Source: Lingula anatina
Taxonomy: Eukaryota > Brachiopoda > Lingulata > Lingulida > Lingulidae
DNA: 64,000 bases
NCBI RefSeq assembly: GCF_001039355.2
Contig: NW_019776046.1
Location: 63,623-127,622, forward strand
Reading direction: 5' to 3'
Made by a program: the position numbers and the translations under genes
The notes under the pieces: generated by a model
What the model was told of the DNA's origin: nothing
Seen by the model: only the letters and a program-made list of their open reading frames with translations
Database searches by the model: none
Shown: positions 39,498 through 51,062 of the stretch, in pieces
How the letters are laid out: every line of letters starts with the position of its first letter
How positions within the stretch are numbered: position 1 is the first letter of the stretch

Positions 39498-42400
39498 AAC
39501 ACCTTGGCATTTTCCATAATAATGCCATTTTACTAACTAATCTCTGTCCGTCTCTGTCAATTGCCGTTGGTTTCTTAAAATCCCTTCAATTTTGCACTAA
39601 ATTATATCCGGACATCATTCTTCAAAATCCCAAATGCTTTTAAATCGAAATTCTCCAGAAATGTTCTAGAAGACGAACTTTAGACAGTTTTAAGACGACC
39701 TTCAGGCTACGCTGCGATGAAAAGTCGCCAGTCTGCGCTGCTTCTCCTCCTTCAGCAGTCTCTTCAGGTGTCCAATGACGTCAGGTAAACATGGCCGCCG
39801 TGTTGGGTCGTCTGCCATGCAGTGTGCCGCTAAGTCTCTCAAACCCAACACCTTGGCTCGCCTCGCCATATCGCCAAAGACAAACCCCAGGCTGTAGACG
39901 TCCAGTGCTGCCGAACGAGAGGCAAACTCGAAAATTTCGGGGGCTAGTTGTTCACTCATTGGACGCAGTTGTTTCAACATCTCCAACGTGAATTTGTTCG
40001 GTGAAAGATAAGGCTTGTCGTCGTTCAGTAGAAAAGCTGCCCCGAAGTCCACGATGCGTGGGTGAATTCTTCCCTTGCTGTCACGCTGCACCATGATATT
40101 TTCGTGCTTTATATCGAAAATGCCAATTCCCATCTGGAATAAATATAAATTATATTAATAAAGGTGGGTGGACTTGTAGGCCTAGTTGCTCTATGCGAGA
40201 CTAATGAGAGTTTAGCTCAAGACACGTGTGAGCGTGTGCATTTGTGATACAAATTGAAGAAAATAATATTCAGTTTTTCAAGACAGAAAAAAAAAAATGA
40301 AAAATAAATTTAAGGATAGAAATAAGAAATTAATAGACAGATAATTACGAGTGACGTTCCACTCTTCTTTTGACCTTTTCTTTTTTCCTGTTCCCAACGT
40401 TATTAAAAAAAAAGAAAAAAAAAGAAAAAAAAAACTTACCTCATGTATTTCCTGCAAACCTTCTGCCAGCTCCATCCCAAACCTAAGCCAGTCAGTGGCG
40501 GTCAAATGGCGGCGGGTGCTGCGGAATTTTCTGAACTCTTCATAGTGGAACGAGAGGCGACTCTTTTGCCGAATGCTCACAAACTCCGTAACCACGGCCA
40601 GCGGCGAGAACTCAGTCTCGGCAACTGCGGCCTCCCCGTAGTTCACCACTCCGTAGAACTTCGGAGACAATTTCGCCCCGTTCAGATACTCCAGGACACG
40701 TGCTTCCACGAGAATATCCCGTCGGGTGTTCTCGTCTCTCTTGAAGAATTTGACGGCCACGCGGTCTCCGCTGGGGACGTGGGTCGCCCTAAAGACAGTG
40801 CCGAAGTCCCCCATGCCAATTCTGGTGGCCCGGTCGTCAGGACCGCTGTCCAGCTTGATATCTTTTATAGAGCAGTGTCTGATCTGACTCTGAAATAGAA
40901 TATGATGTTTCATTAATATAAGGAAAGCTAGCTTTTTATACGTTTTAGAAGCCTGCCTTGGATAAGTGCGACTGAAATGTGCATGAAGAAAAGGAGAGAG
41001 AGAGAGAGAGGGGGGGGGGTGGAGAGTGAGAGGAAGAGCAAGGTACATGTAGAAAGAGGATGGATGGAGAGAGAGAGAGAGAGAGGAGGGGTTGACGCTT
41101 CACTCACCAGCTTAACTTTTAAATTTGGCCGAATGCTCTTTGAATTTTCCAAAGTTTGACTTTTATCCGCGTCTCCACGGAGCTCCAGTCGAACATTTCC
41201 AACGCTCCTGAGCAGTTCGGGTGTACGCACCGATTCCTGCTTATCTGCCACGTTTAGTTGTGGCGCCATGTTGCCATTTTGGCCCAGAGGAAATGCATTT
41301 TGAGTGGACAACTTTCCAAAATAAAGTAGATTTATCACACCACGCTTAACACATCCCCACGCATTATTTTGTCCCTGAAAATAGCAAAATATGCAATATC
41401 AGTACAGTAGCGCTGTAGTAATATTTTTCATGTGTGTAATATCGGAGTTGTGTGAGCTAATGACATGTGTAATATTTCCAAAATGATACTTTGACTCTTG
41501 CATTTCACCGTCATTCGTAAATAAGCCAATAGAAACTACAACTACATTGTACATTAAAAACAAATGAAAATGAAAAATCTTAAAACGAAATACCAACGTA
41601 CATGTATTAGATCTGCTCGTACTTTACATTACTGAGTAAAGTTTGCAGTAACAAATTATGCAAAAAATGATGAAATAAAATATAAACATACCAAATAAGT
41701 TGCCTTTTTTACCCTTAGGTCAAGGGCTTGAATCCTATTAACTCTAAACATTGCTCAATATGTTAAATGTGAAATAACAGTTCGCTTACTGTCCGCTACG
41801 TGCAGTATGAACAGACTGCAAATACACTGTCGTTATGACAAGGGGTCCTTGGAAACCACCCTTTTATGACGTAAGCTTATTATTACATAAATGACGTCTT
41901 CTCTACGTTGCGCGTCACAAAGAAGTTGAAGCATTGTTATTTTAATAGGACAAGATATGATACTGAAAATCCACTATGTGCCTCTGAAACAACACCCCAC
42001 CGATTTTTTTCATTCATTTTGATCATCTGATAGTTTAAAGCATAAGGTATCAGAATCTGCCTGTTTGCCATTAAACTGGTTCTTATTGGAACATATGAAT
42101 TCGGGTAAGGGATACAGCCCCTTTATTTTTTTACTTTTGACAAAGTTTTTCATTTATTCACTTGTTTGCTAACTTGTCCACCTATATGTCAGGATCGTTG
42201 CATTACGTCCACATAATCGTTGACCAGTGACCGTACCTCTTTCAGTGATCTGACCACTCCCATTCCCGTCGGCCACCCACCATATATACCGTTCAAGGAG
42301 AAGGTGGACCTTGGACTTCTGGGGCAAGAGTTGGGGTCTTGCACCGAGCTCTGTCAGCAAGGGGCCAAGACAGAGCCCAAAATAATGATGGCCAGGATTG

Positions 42401-44060
42401 GGAGGAGGTGAATATCTTTCTTTTCTTTTTCTTTTTTTTACAATAAATCTTCTTGAATACGTCTGGTTCAGTGTAAATCTGAAGTAAAACATTGTACGTG
42501 GTTGCTCTTTCCAGTAAATGCAGGCGTGTGTGTGTGTGAGTGTGTGTTGGCGTTATGTTTATTACTATGAATAATTTCTTCACCGCCCAGGCATTAAATT
42601 TTAAAATTAGAAGAAAAAGGTCATATACACCGTTGTTCTACACTTTAACCTAGGCTGGGTTACCTGCAAAAGAAGTATGACGAGATAGAGAGTCGATCTA
42701 CCAGGTTGAACTATCTCAGGCAGATGATTATACCCAACGCAGACAGCGGGAGTGGATACGAGGTAATTCTTTAGTCAATATGTCAATATGTACACGTGTT
42801 GCTATATTTATTTGTTTGTCTTTTATTTATTATTCACTGTTTTTTATTATTTCATTACGTCACGTCATTGACAGACTATAAAAATGATACAAGGGCAGAG
42901 AAATATGAAACTGAAATTGGCAAATTCCTTACTTGTTTAAAATATTTATTTAAGGAATTCACTGTCCAGGAAGACAATCCAGAGGAGGGAAGCGTCATCA
43001 GCCCCGAAGTAAAGCAAGTTCTTAGAGCTGCGCCAGGTACACATGCAACCAGACCCCGTGGGTCAAAATATGCCTCTCCTCAATCACACACACACACACA
43101 CATACACACACACACACACACACGCTATTTCTCTCTCTTCTTATTATCTTTGTCGCTCTCTCTCTCTCTCTCTCTCTCGTCACACACACACATTCTCTCT
43201 CTTTCTCTTATTATTATCTCTCTGTTGCTCTCATTCTCTCTTTTCACACACTCACACTCTCTCTCTCTCTCTCATCTGCTCAAATCTGTCCTTTTTTTCA
43301 GGTATAACTCAGCGGAAAGAAGGCGGCGTTCAGGTAAATTACCCTTTACTTTGGCATAATTGAGGTTATCCTTAACCTCTCACTTTAATCCTGTTTACTA
43401 CTTATAAGATTAGATGATGTGTGAGACGTCATTTGTACGTCTTAAGGATGAATATACCAAAGGGAGGTTAGGTTTTTAAACCTAACCTCCCTTTAAATAT
43501 TGAAATATTTATCCATCTATTCTAATTCAGTATGTCATACTAGCAATATGGAAACTGACTGTCTGGAGTTATTGAGCAGGGTACGAATTAATGCAAAATT
43601 ACATGTAAGTGCATAATGTTTCAGTATGTATACACAGTCTCTTTGAAACGCTCGTAAAGACATCATGTGTATCCAAATTCACGCGACGAGCTCTAATATT
43701 GTCTGTGCTATAATTATCCATTTTCTACCTACCTCCCAACAGCCAGTGGAAAGCGAGGAAGTCGAAGCCAGGCGCCCAATGCTATCTTTCAACCCCTTCG
43801 CCTCGGCCTTAGCCAGGGTTCGGGGCACTAAAGTCTCCCCAGATCCCCCTAGCATTCGCGTCACCCCGGGGACGGCAGAGGGGAGTAGTCCTACCAACCA
43901 GGGCCTTAGGAAAGGGCAAGGGCCTCCCCCCAGGAGTCGTTTTGGTGGCAGTTCTAGGCTGGGGAATCTGGTGACAACGCTCTTGCAGCGGAAAACGACC
44001 GAGGAGGAAAATGCGACAGAGAAGACTGGACGTGGCGCATCATCCCCGCGGAAAACATAA
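36272..44060 (+). CDS. C2-domain-like protein, C2CD6/ALS2CR11-like (11 exons)
   Basis: Exons: 36272-36367, 36864-36894, 37033-37175, 37566-37685, 37916-38029, 38265-38356, 42246-42407, 42654-42762, 42955-43036, 43302-43333, 43743-44060. These join in frame to 432 residues. The start lies in a histidine-rich segment (MEHGLHHGHYDDEF). A beta-rich region (about residues 43-170), with KVKLELIGYES and LEVEFCFAYGSFGYG, looks like a C2 domain. A basic, proline- and glycine-rich tail follows, with no signal peptide or membrane segment. I recognise a resemblance to C2CD6 (ALS2CR11), whose mammalian form belongs to the sperm CatSper channel complex; this is from memory and moderate. The 31-nt second exon is the weakest part: frame also stays open straight through 36864-37175. 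The intron 38357-42245 hosts an antisense kinase gene. Confidence 0.7.
39702..41269 (-). CDS. Protein kinase with atypical HRD motif, nested antisense gene
   Basis: Exons 41269-41108, 40889-40440 and 40133-39702 join without phase change to 347 residues. The kinase domain starts near residue 75: glycine loop GMGDFGTVF, VAVKFF with the ATP-binding Lys, a Glu in ILVEARVLEYL, then the catalytic loop written across an exon junction as GIGIFDIKHENIMV, DFG as VDFGAAF, LAPEIF for APE, DVYSLG, and PTRRP near the end. The usual His-Arg of HRD is Ile-Phe, but the catalytic Asp, Lys and Asn remain, so activity is plausible. No signal peptide or membrane segment. The family was not identified. The whole gene lies on the opposite strand inside one intron of the C2-like gene. 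A short overlapping upstream reading frame (41277-41254) precedes the start. Confidence 0.85.
43084..43275. repeat. CA and CT microsatellite cluster in intron
   Basis: Alternating CA and CT tracts fill most of the 265-bp intron between the ninth and tenth exons of the C2-like gene. The CT part adds to the polypyrimidine tract before the acceptor at 43301. Confidence 0.9.
43459..43494. repeat. Perfect 17-bp-arm palindrome in last intron
   Basis: AAAGGGAGGTTAGGTTT at 43459-43475 and its exact reverse complement at 43478-43494 are separated by two bases. It lies in the last intron of the C2-like gene. The core GGAGGTTAGG also occurs inside the transposon at 45982-47332, so the two may share an origin. 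Confidence 0.8.
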
Positions 44061-44338
44061 GATATAACGTCAAATATTAAAATATGAGTGGATTATATAT
44101 AAGACATGAAGAGTGAACATCGGAGATGTAGGTCATTTTTTCCAAAGGATGTATCATGGGGAAAACCTGGCCTAAAGCACGGCATGGAAGCGTCTGTGTA
44201 TGTCGTATTATAGAATGAAAGGGTATACACGTACAGCCCCAGAACATTACAAGAGATGTGAAGGTTCCTCGGGCGTTTGGTCAACTGCAGGAGATTGTGC
44301 TGTCAAAACTGTGATGTGAAATATTGGTTGGAAGAAAC

Positions 44339-44344
44339 AATAAA
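44339..44344 (+). terminator. AATAAA polyadenylation signal of the C2-like gene
   Basis: Canonical hexamer 279 bp beyond the stop codon at 44060, and the first AATAAA downstream on the plus strand. The cleavage site is not visible. Confidence 0.5.
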
Positions 44345-44931
44345 TTCTTAATATAATGGTAGACAAAAATGTTATTGGCTACATAAAGTTTATACTGAAA
44401 ATGTGTGGTAACAATTGAATTAAAGTGATACAACCTTGGAGAGATGACGTGACTCCTAGTCTTATTCATATCTGCCTCTAATCACTTTAAATATTTTCAG
44501 TAGTAAATAAAAGATTTTAGAAGTGTTTTTTTTAAAACAAATTTACTTATCAAAAATGTGTACAATGTTCAGATTTTCTTTTCAAAAGTTTACCTAGAAA
44601 ACCTGCAGGTGTGCTTCACCCTATTCTCTTTCTGTCTCTCTCTTCTTACTGCTTGCGTTTTTACCTATTGTTGAATAACAACGATATACGGTCTGCCGGA
44701 TGATGTAACAGCCAAACAACACGATACAGCCACGAGACCCGTGTTGTTCATTAAATTTTGACGCATGACAAAGCGACACGCAGCTAAATGTGCCGCACGT
44801 GCACATTTCTCCGCCGAATTAATAAACTGGATCTGTTTTACAACACGTTGGAACTTAGGCGTAATTAGAGATTGGCAGACACGCTGAAACTACCGAGCGG
44901 GAAGCCGAACATTTCTGTCGACCACAGATAA

Positions 44932-47900
44932 GATAAAAAAAACTTCCACATTCGGGAGCATCTTATCCGAACGAAGTGGTTGGAATCCATTGACTCTGCC
45001 TTCTCCGCGCCATGGCAATCTGATGAATATTTGACCTTTTTGGTAAATAGCGTCCACCACAGCTGCTTCCAGGACGACCTCTGCTACGGTTTCCAGGATT
45101 GTTGTTTCCAATCTGACTCCCTGTGCCCTTCAATTCCACGCCGTACAGTGACACTGCCACAGTCGGTGATTGAAGACCTCCGTTGTATCAATTTAGATGT
45201 TTTTAGAATGAAAGGTTTGGTGCGAGGCATTGACTCTTGTCCAGATTATCCCCATGGCTAAAATGGCGCCGCCGCTGTAGAGTTCTGCACAAACGCTCTG
45301 TCTTACCACGATGACGACGAGATCTTGCGTCCCGTGTACCACGTGGAAACTGGTATTGTCTTTAGGAACATATTTTGCGCCATTTGTTATGGCCTAAATA
45401 TGGCAAATATCCAACCAGTGCCGCTTAGTGTGCATTGTTCTGATAGCAATAAAGATGTTAAAAATATGATCCGATCCATCCGCCAGTTTCGTGCCTCCGA
45501 ATCCTGTTACACCTTAATTGATCAGGGCACTCGCATCAGAGAATGTTTACCTAATGTGATTTATAACCATACAGGCAAATATGAACACGTCATCCAACTG
45601 CAGAATTATTGTAAGATGACGCAGTGTGAAAGGGAAGTCGTTGAGGAATTGGTGACAGTCACGAAGGACCCACACTGGCCATGTAACCTGTTAAATGTGA
45701 CTTTTTCCAATGTCGTGCTCCTTCACCCGAAGAAAAAGGAATTCTGTTACAACAGTCTTTCTCAAGAAGGCTTGCGGGGGTTGAGTCTCTGTTCCAGGAA
45801 ATGTAAGTGTAATGTTTACCGCAAGACGGGGTGGGGATGGGGGTGCGTGTCACACTCCACATATCAAAAAAAATTTAAAATTTCTTTAACACAAAAGCTT
45901 TATTTGTACTAGTCTCTTTTATATTTCCTTGATATTTCTTTGAACTTGATAACAAGGTGCAAATACGTCAGTGGTGTGCTATACGGCCATTCCACGAAAA
46001 GGGGTACAATTCCAAAACAAGAAATGCAGTGATATGAACTTTGCAAAACTGGAAAACTTTTTATATTATTTTGATGAAGAGGTATTCAGAGAGTAGTAGA
46101 AGAATTTTAACCCACACCATTACTGTATTTAAAGAAATATGCACGTGTAAACATGGTACAGTATTTTTTTCGTTACGGAGGTTAGGTAACATCTAAATTA
46201 GGTTATATTTCAATCATGCCAAAGGTCACAGGCTCCATATTTGATTCAATTATTAAGATTTTGTATGTATTCAAAATATTATTGCCCATTTAAGATTTCT
46301 CTTCAATTATAGAAAATGCGGNNNNNNNNNNNNNNNNNNNNNNNNNNNNNNNNNNNNNNNNNNNNNNNNNNNNNNNNNNNNNNNNNNNNNNNNNNNNNNN
46401 NNNNNNNNNNNNNNNNNNNNNNNNNNNNNNNNNNNNNNNNNNNNNNNNNNNNNNNNNNNNNNNNNNNNNNNNNNNNNNNNNNNNNNNNNNNNNNNNNNNN
46501 NNNNNNNNNNNNNNNNNNNNNNNNNNNNNNNNNNNNNNNNNNNNNNNNNNNNNNNNNNNNNNNNNNNNNNNNNNNNNNNNNNNNNNNNNNNNNNNNNNNN
46601 NNNNNNNNNNNNNNNNNNNNNNNNNNNNNNNNNNNNNNNNNNNNNNNTGAATGAATTTTTTAGGAAGAAGTTGGTCCTTGCTTAACAAAAATTATGTTTT
46701 TAACTTTCTAAAACAACATTTTCTTCAAATTTGGTCCGTTACTGAGGTTAGGCTCTTAAATGCGACACCCCGACTTTTGTGAGTTAACATTCTCTATGAT
46801 GGAACGCATCATTCAAAATTAACAAATAGCACTGTTTTATTAAACTTCATGTATTAAGAGTTTGAAAAATGCACAGGAAGGCCATTTAAGAGCATTTTCT
46901 TTTATTCTTACACTGAGTTAAAAAAGCGTTACGGAGGTTAGGGGTTACTGAGCGACATTGATTAAAATATGACAGTGACGTAACTAACCAACAAATTCGA
47001 CAGAGAACACCATGTATGATAAAAAGAAACATGAATTCAAATTAGTTGAGGACTAAAAACACTAAAATACGGGAAAATATAAACTTTTTCTTGTGGCAAA
47101 TCAGCTATAATACCGAAGCGACACGTCGAAATCGTGCTTTTTGCGGCATATAGACCCCCGGGGTTCCCGTCAAAGCAAGTGGTACTATATCAATTGTTGT
47201 TTTTTAAGTAGAACGCATCGGGTCCTGCTAAAAAAGGCTAAAAAAAAGCTAAATTGCAGATGCTTTTACTACTGAAAATAAGCTGCGACAGGTATTATTC
47301 AGAATTGTACCCTTTTTCGTGGAATGGCTGTATATTGTTTGTCTTTTACTTTAGATTTTTCGCCGGAAGAACATTTTCAAGTGCAGTTACATTATGACGT
47401 GGACAGAGTAAGGTACCTACTTGAACTTGAAGGAAAACCCACCCCGTGTCGAGAAGACCACGTTTATGATCAAAGTTTGGTAAGTGGATTATTTTCCAAG
47501 GCTCGTGGTATAAAAACGCGGAAGTGCTGAAACACCCATTCAGCATTCAGAACAAAAATGCCAGTCGAAATATGCAATTGAGTCTGCAGTCAGCTGGAGG
47601 ATGGTCTGCATCCTGATTGCCACTGCATCTATTCTGTTGATAATTACATTAAAAATACATAGGGCAACTTTCCATATCGTTTTGGTCACATCAAACATGT
47701 TTTGAATATATTCTGCGATTTTATCCATACTAAACACAGAGCCTGAACCAAATTGGTTGTTGGCATTACTTTGAATTTGCGTTCATTGCAACCAAAATGG
47801 TGTACGGTAGTGGGGTTTCACAGGAAACAAATAAGATCCTTTGGAAGTTTTAAAGATATATTGGGTGTAGAGGTCGAAAAATGTAATTTCCTTAACTATT

Positions 47901-49045
47901 ATTTTACAGGTTGTTTTTATTACTACAATATTTTACCATTTTGTCATTGAAATTAAGTCTTCTGAACTGTTAAGGATTTTAGACTCTAAATAAATATTAT
48001 TATTAATATTATTAATCATGCACTACAGAAACGTCATAACGCGCTTAAATCAAAACTTTTTTTGTGCCAAATGAATTACCTGGAACTAAAAAAACTGAAT
48101 TACTTAAATCATCACTGATAATTTCTCAGTTGTTCAAATTAGCCCTCGTGTCGTTTAGTATCCGTCCGATAGCCCCAATGTGTGATTTAGCTTATCTGTA
48201 TACTTTTAGTTTTGTATACATCTATTTATGCACTTATCTCTTTCGTATTGTGTTTCATGAAACAGGACGTATGTCTGCCGTTGGAATGCCCTCGGTTCCA
48301 CCAACCAATGCTGCACCGATGTATCAAAGCATTCGACTCTTACACCCGTTTTCCTCATTTGGCGACAGAGGCGTACGCCTGGGATGTCGAGGTTCCGCCC
48401 ACTTCAAGCTACATTGGCCGGTGTTTGACAGAAAATAATTGGTTTACAGCTTTTCTTAAACCAAAGGGTCTTTTTCACTCTACATGTTATAAGGATAAGG
48501 AAACGCCCATGGGTTTCTACTTCATAAACCCGCACAGAATCGTACATGGGAGTGTAAACGTCAGTAAACAACTGAATGTTAGATACCGTTCTGTAATACA
48601 CACCCTAGGCACATTCGTTTCTCTTGAAGAAAGCTTTTCGCGATTTTTACCATTTGTGCCTTTATTCAAAGACCAAATGTTAGCTCAACAAAGGTGGAAA
48701 GAGGGGTTTTTAACGCACGTTATGATTGAACGTTTTGGTCATTTTCCCCCCTTTGTTATATCAAAATACACTGACATAGACTGTGCGAGCATTTCTGTTC
48801 CTTTGGAGGTTTTGGGATTCTTTGGGATAGCAGTTCATGGTCGGCGTGGACGTCAGTACCTGTTTAATGCCCGCACTAACACGTTAATCAGTCCTTTAAA
48901 CTATACAATAAGGGACGAGGTGGCGTTTATATGCGAAAGTGACTACCTGGCTATTAAATGTCGAGGGTCAACTCTTGGGCCAATGGCGTTGGTTTTTCTA
49001 CCGGTAGTAATGCTTATCTTTCTACAATACGTGTTGCATTTTTGA
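44932..49045 (+). CDS. Cysteine-rich extracellular membrane-anchored protein, 5' incomplete, with an in-frame stop
   Basis: Coding exons about 44932-45802, 47355-47479 and 48266-49045 join in phase with good splice sites (GTAAGT donors, TTTAG and ACAG acceptors). Exon 1 has a motif like the second half of a somatomedin-B domain (DDLCYGFQDCC), then a cysteine layout (SCP, EFC, TGIVFRNIFCAICYG) that I associate with N-terminal ectodomains of lophotrochozoan surface proteins. The last exon ends in a hydrophobic segment (MALVFLPVVMLIFLQYVLHF), suggesting a GPI or membrane anchor. No seven-helix region is present. No ATG or signal peptide opens exon 1 (a stop precedes 44932), so a 5' exon is missing from the model. 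TAA at 45259-45261 interrupts exon 1, yet the same frame continues for 540 bases. It could be a pseudogene, an allele or a base error. Confidence 0.65.
45982..47332. mobile_element. DNA transposon with 31-bp inverted ends and TA duplication
   Basis: The left end (45982-46012) starts TACGGCCATTCCACGAAAAG and the right end, reverse complemented from 47332, TACAGCCATTCCACGAAAAA; about 28 of 31 positions match. TA flanks both ends (45980-45981 and 47333-47334), the duplication seen for Tc1/mariner-type elements. Length is 1351 bp including 326 unknown bases. A CGTTACGGAGGTTAGG-like motif recurs near 46170, 46733 and 46925. No transposase frame is visible outside the gap. It occupies most of the first visible intron of the cysteine-rich gene. 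Confidence 0.8.
46322..46647. other. Assembly gap (326 N)
   Basis: A run of N inside the transposon at 45982-47332. Open frames spanning it are meaningless. The repeat content on both sides probably caused the gap. Confidence 0.99.
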
Positions 49046-49539
49046 CAAATTATGCCGCGAAAGAGAACTACATGACAAAAAAAAGTTTCACGATTTACGC
49101 TGCACACTGAAAGAAAAATTAAAACGTGTGCTGATTCGAAAAACGAAAAATGAATGACTTTTTCCCTTATAGTGATTGCCATATCAGCAATGTTTATTTG
49201 GACATACTCATCATTTTCTGTGCATTTGTTTGTCAGATGCCTTGAGTTCAGCTCTAGGGGGTTTGGACTATGGGTAGTTTCCCTGTGAAAAATTTGAAGA
49301 ATATTTGAGAGAGTAAAAAACAACGTGAGTTACTATTGGTTCGACAGTAATAGAACCTAACATTTAAAGCAACATGGCAACGAAAACATACATCTGTACC
49401 TATTGGTTTTTAATCCTGATATGAGGATGATATTGTAGGCTATATTCTTAAAGATTTATCTGTATCAAACAGAAAATGATAGCACATAAGGGAAGTTCCT
49501 TGTAGTCAACTATTCAATTATCTTCACGATTTCAACGTG

Positions 49540-49545
49540 AATAAA
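49540..49545 (+). terminator. Possible AATAAA signal of the cysteine-rich gene
   Basis: AATAAA about 495 bp beyond the stop codon at 49045, in AT-rich DNA. Earlier weaker variants may be used instead. Confidence 0.3.
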
Positions 49546-50297
49546 CGTTAAAAATTCTTTCTTGTTTTATTTTTACAGTTTTTAGCCGACATATTCTTGC
49601 ATGGAATCTTAGTAAACAAGTGATGTACATCGTTCGCCCGAAATGTAAAAGTGTTTTAAATGTAAATTTGTAGTACTATGTAGGCACACAAGCCGCTGAA
49701 AACCTGAATATGTAAAGCACGTTGACAATGGAAACTAAGTGTATCATATCTGGGGCACTGCACAAAACAAATAATGTATCAGGGTGGGAGGACGGGCATG
49801 TTTGGCTTCTGACATTCACAAGTGACCATTGACAATTACATGATAACATATAAAGAACGCTTCTTTCATGGCTGCATGGAATAATAATAATAACAACAAC
49901 TTTAATCGTAGAACTTAGCTGTTTGTCGGAACAAACTGTATCCTATCCCGGATACATGTACGTTGCAACTTCAACGTCAGCCCCGATTAGTGCACTGTCT
50001 TAAAACAAAATATTGCGTGCTTATATATATATGGTTACCAGATGGTGGACCATTAACGTACATGTGGAGGTAAATAATTCACTGTCTCTATCGCAAGTAT
50101 ATCTCATTAATACAAACCAGATAACGTGAAGTGATTCTTCCTGAAGCAACCTTCGCATCATGGCATGGCTTGCTTTCGTCTAATAATCTAGACCTAGAGG
50201 ATGTTTTTTTTTCCTAGATGTAAAACCGCCATGCCCCGTCAAATCACTTCACAGTTATACGACAAACACCATGAAAAGAGAGAACGACCGACACTGG

Positions 50298-50423
50298 GCT
50301 TTAGTAGGTTTAAAACTACAGAGGGGCGTGGTCCCCTAGGCTCTGATTGATTTAAAACTAAAGAGGAGCGTGTCCACGTAGGCTCTGATTGGCTTAAAAC
50401 TACAGAGGGGCGTGGTCACCTAC
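50298..50423 (+). promoter_or_regulatory. Three 42-bp tandem repeats with GC-box and CCAAT-like motifs
   Basis: Units start at 50298, 50340 and 50382. Units 1 and 3 contain GAGGGGCGTGGTC (Sp1/KLF-type GC box), degenerate in unit 2. Unit 3 contains GATTGG, an inverted CCAAT core; unit 2 has GATTGA. All share TTAAAACTA. The array lies about 640 bp before the start codon of the plus-strand membrane-protein gene at 51063. A promoter or enhancer role is inferred from motif content and place. Confidence 0.5.
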
Positions 50424-51062
50424 TGGAGAAGTACCAGCTCAGGTAAGTGCAGTAGGCCGAGGACAAGGTGCCTTAAACTCTGTCTATCTGTCCGCGTCTC
50501 TGTCTGTCTGTGTGTCTGTTCACCTGTCTATCTCTATATTTCTCTATCTATCTAGCCTTGTTATCCAAAAGGCAATAACACAGGAACAAGCTAAATGAAC
50601 CGAAAGTATCTGTCACGAGTAGGTGACGGTATATTGCCGTATGACATAAAGCCAACACGTGTTCAGAATCAACCAAAGAAGTAATGAGACCCGCAAGCAG
50701 TTAGAATAGAGCCAGTCAGTATGGTTCGGCAAACAAAAACTACTGGCTTGTAAAATACTGTACAAAATAACCAGGGGTTCAAAGGGAAATAGCAATATAA
50801 GCAGCAACTCCCTTCAACTGTCACCACAACAGATCTTGCATTTGGCAATGACTGGTGGAAAACAAAGCACAGTCTTGTATATTGTGTTTAAGAATTTTTA
50901 ATGTGACAAAGTCAGGAGATCTTTCAGCGAACATTATCCAAGAACCTGTCAATTTGCCCCGAAGTGTGTTCCTATTATATCTCGTACTAGTTGGTTTCAA
51001 AGCTCTGTGACAGAGTTACTCAAGCAAACCTTTCTCCTGTCTGCTGGGAAGAGGGAGACGCC

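Noticed and set aside
40443-40898. 151-residue plus-strand open frame
   Set aside because: Antisense shadow of the second kinase exon.
43531-43580. Extra exon of the C2-like gene between 43333 and 43743
   Set aside because: It has an acceptor and a donor-like end, but in the required phase it contains TGA, while direct splicing from 43333 to 43743 is in phase.
44980-49045. Adhesion-type GPCR
   Set aside because: The N-terminal cysteine pattern suggested it, but the gene ends after a single C-terminal hydrophobic segment with no seven-helix region.
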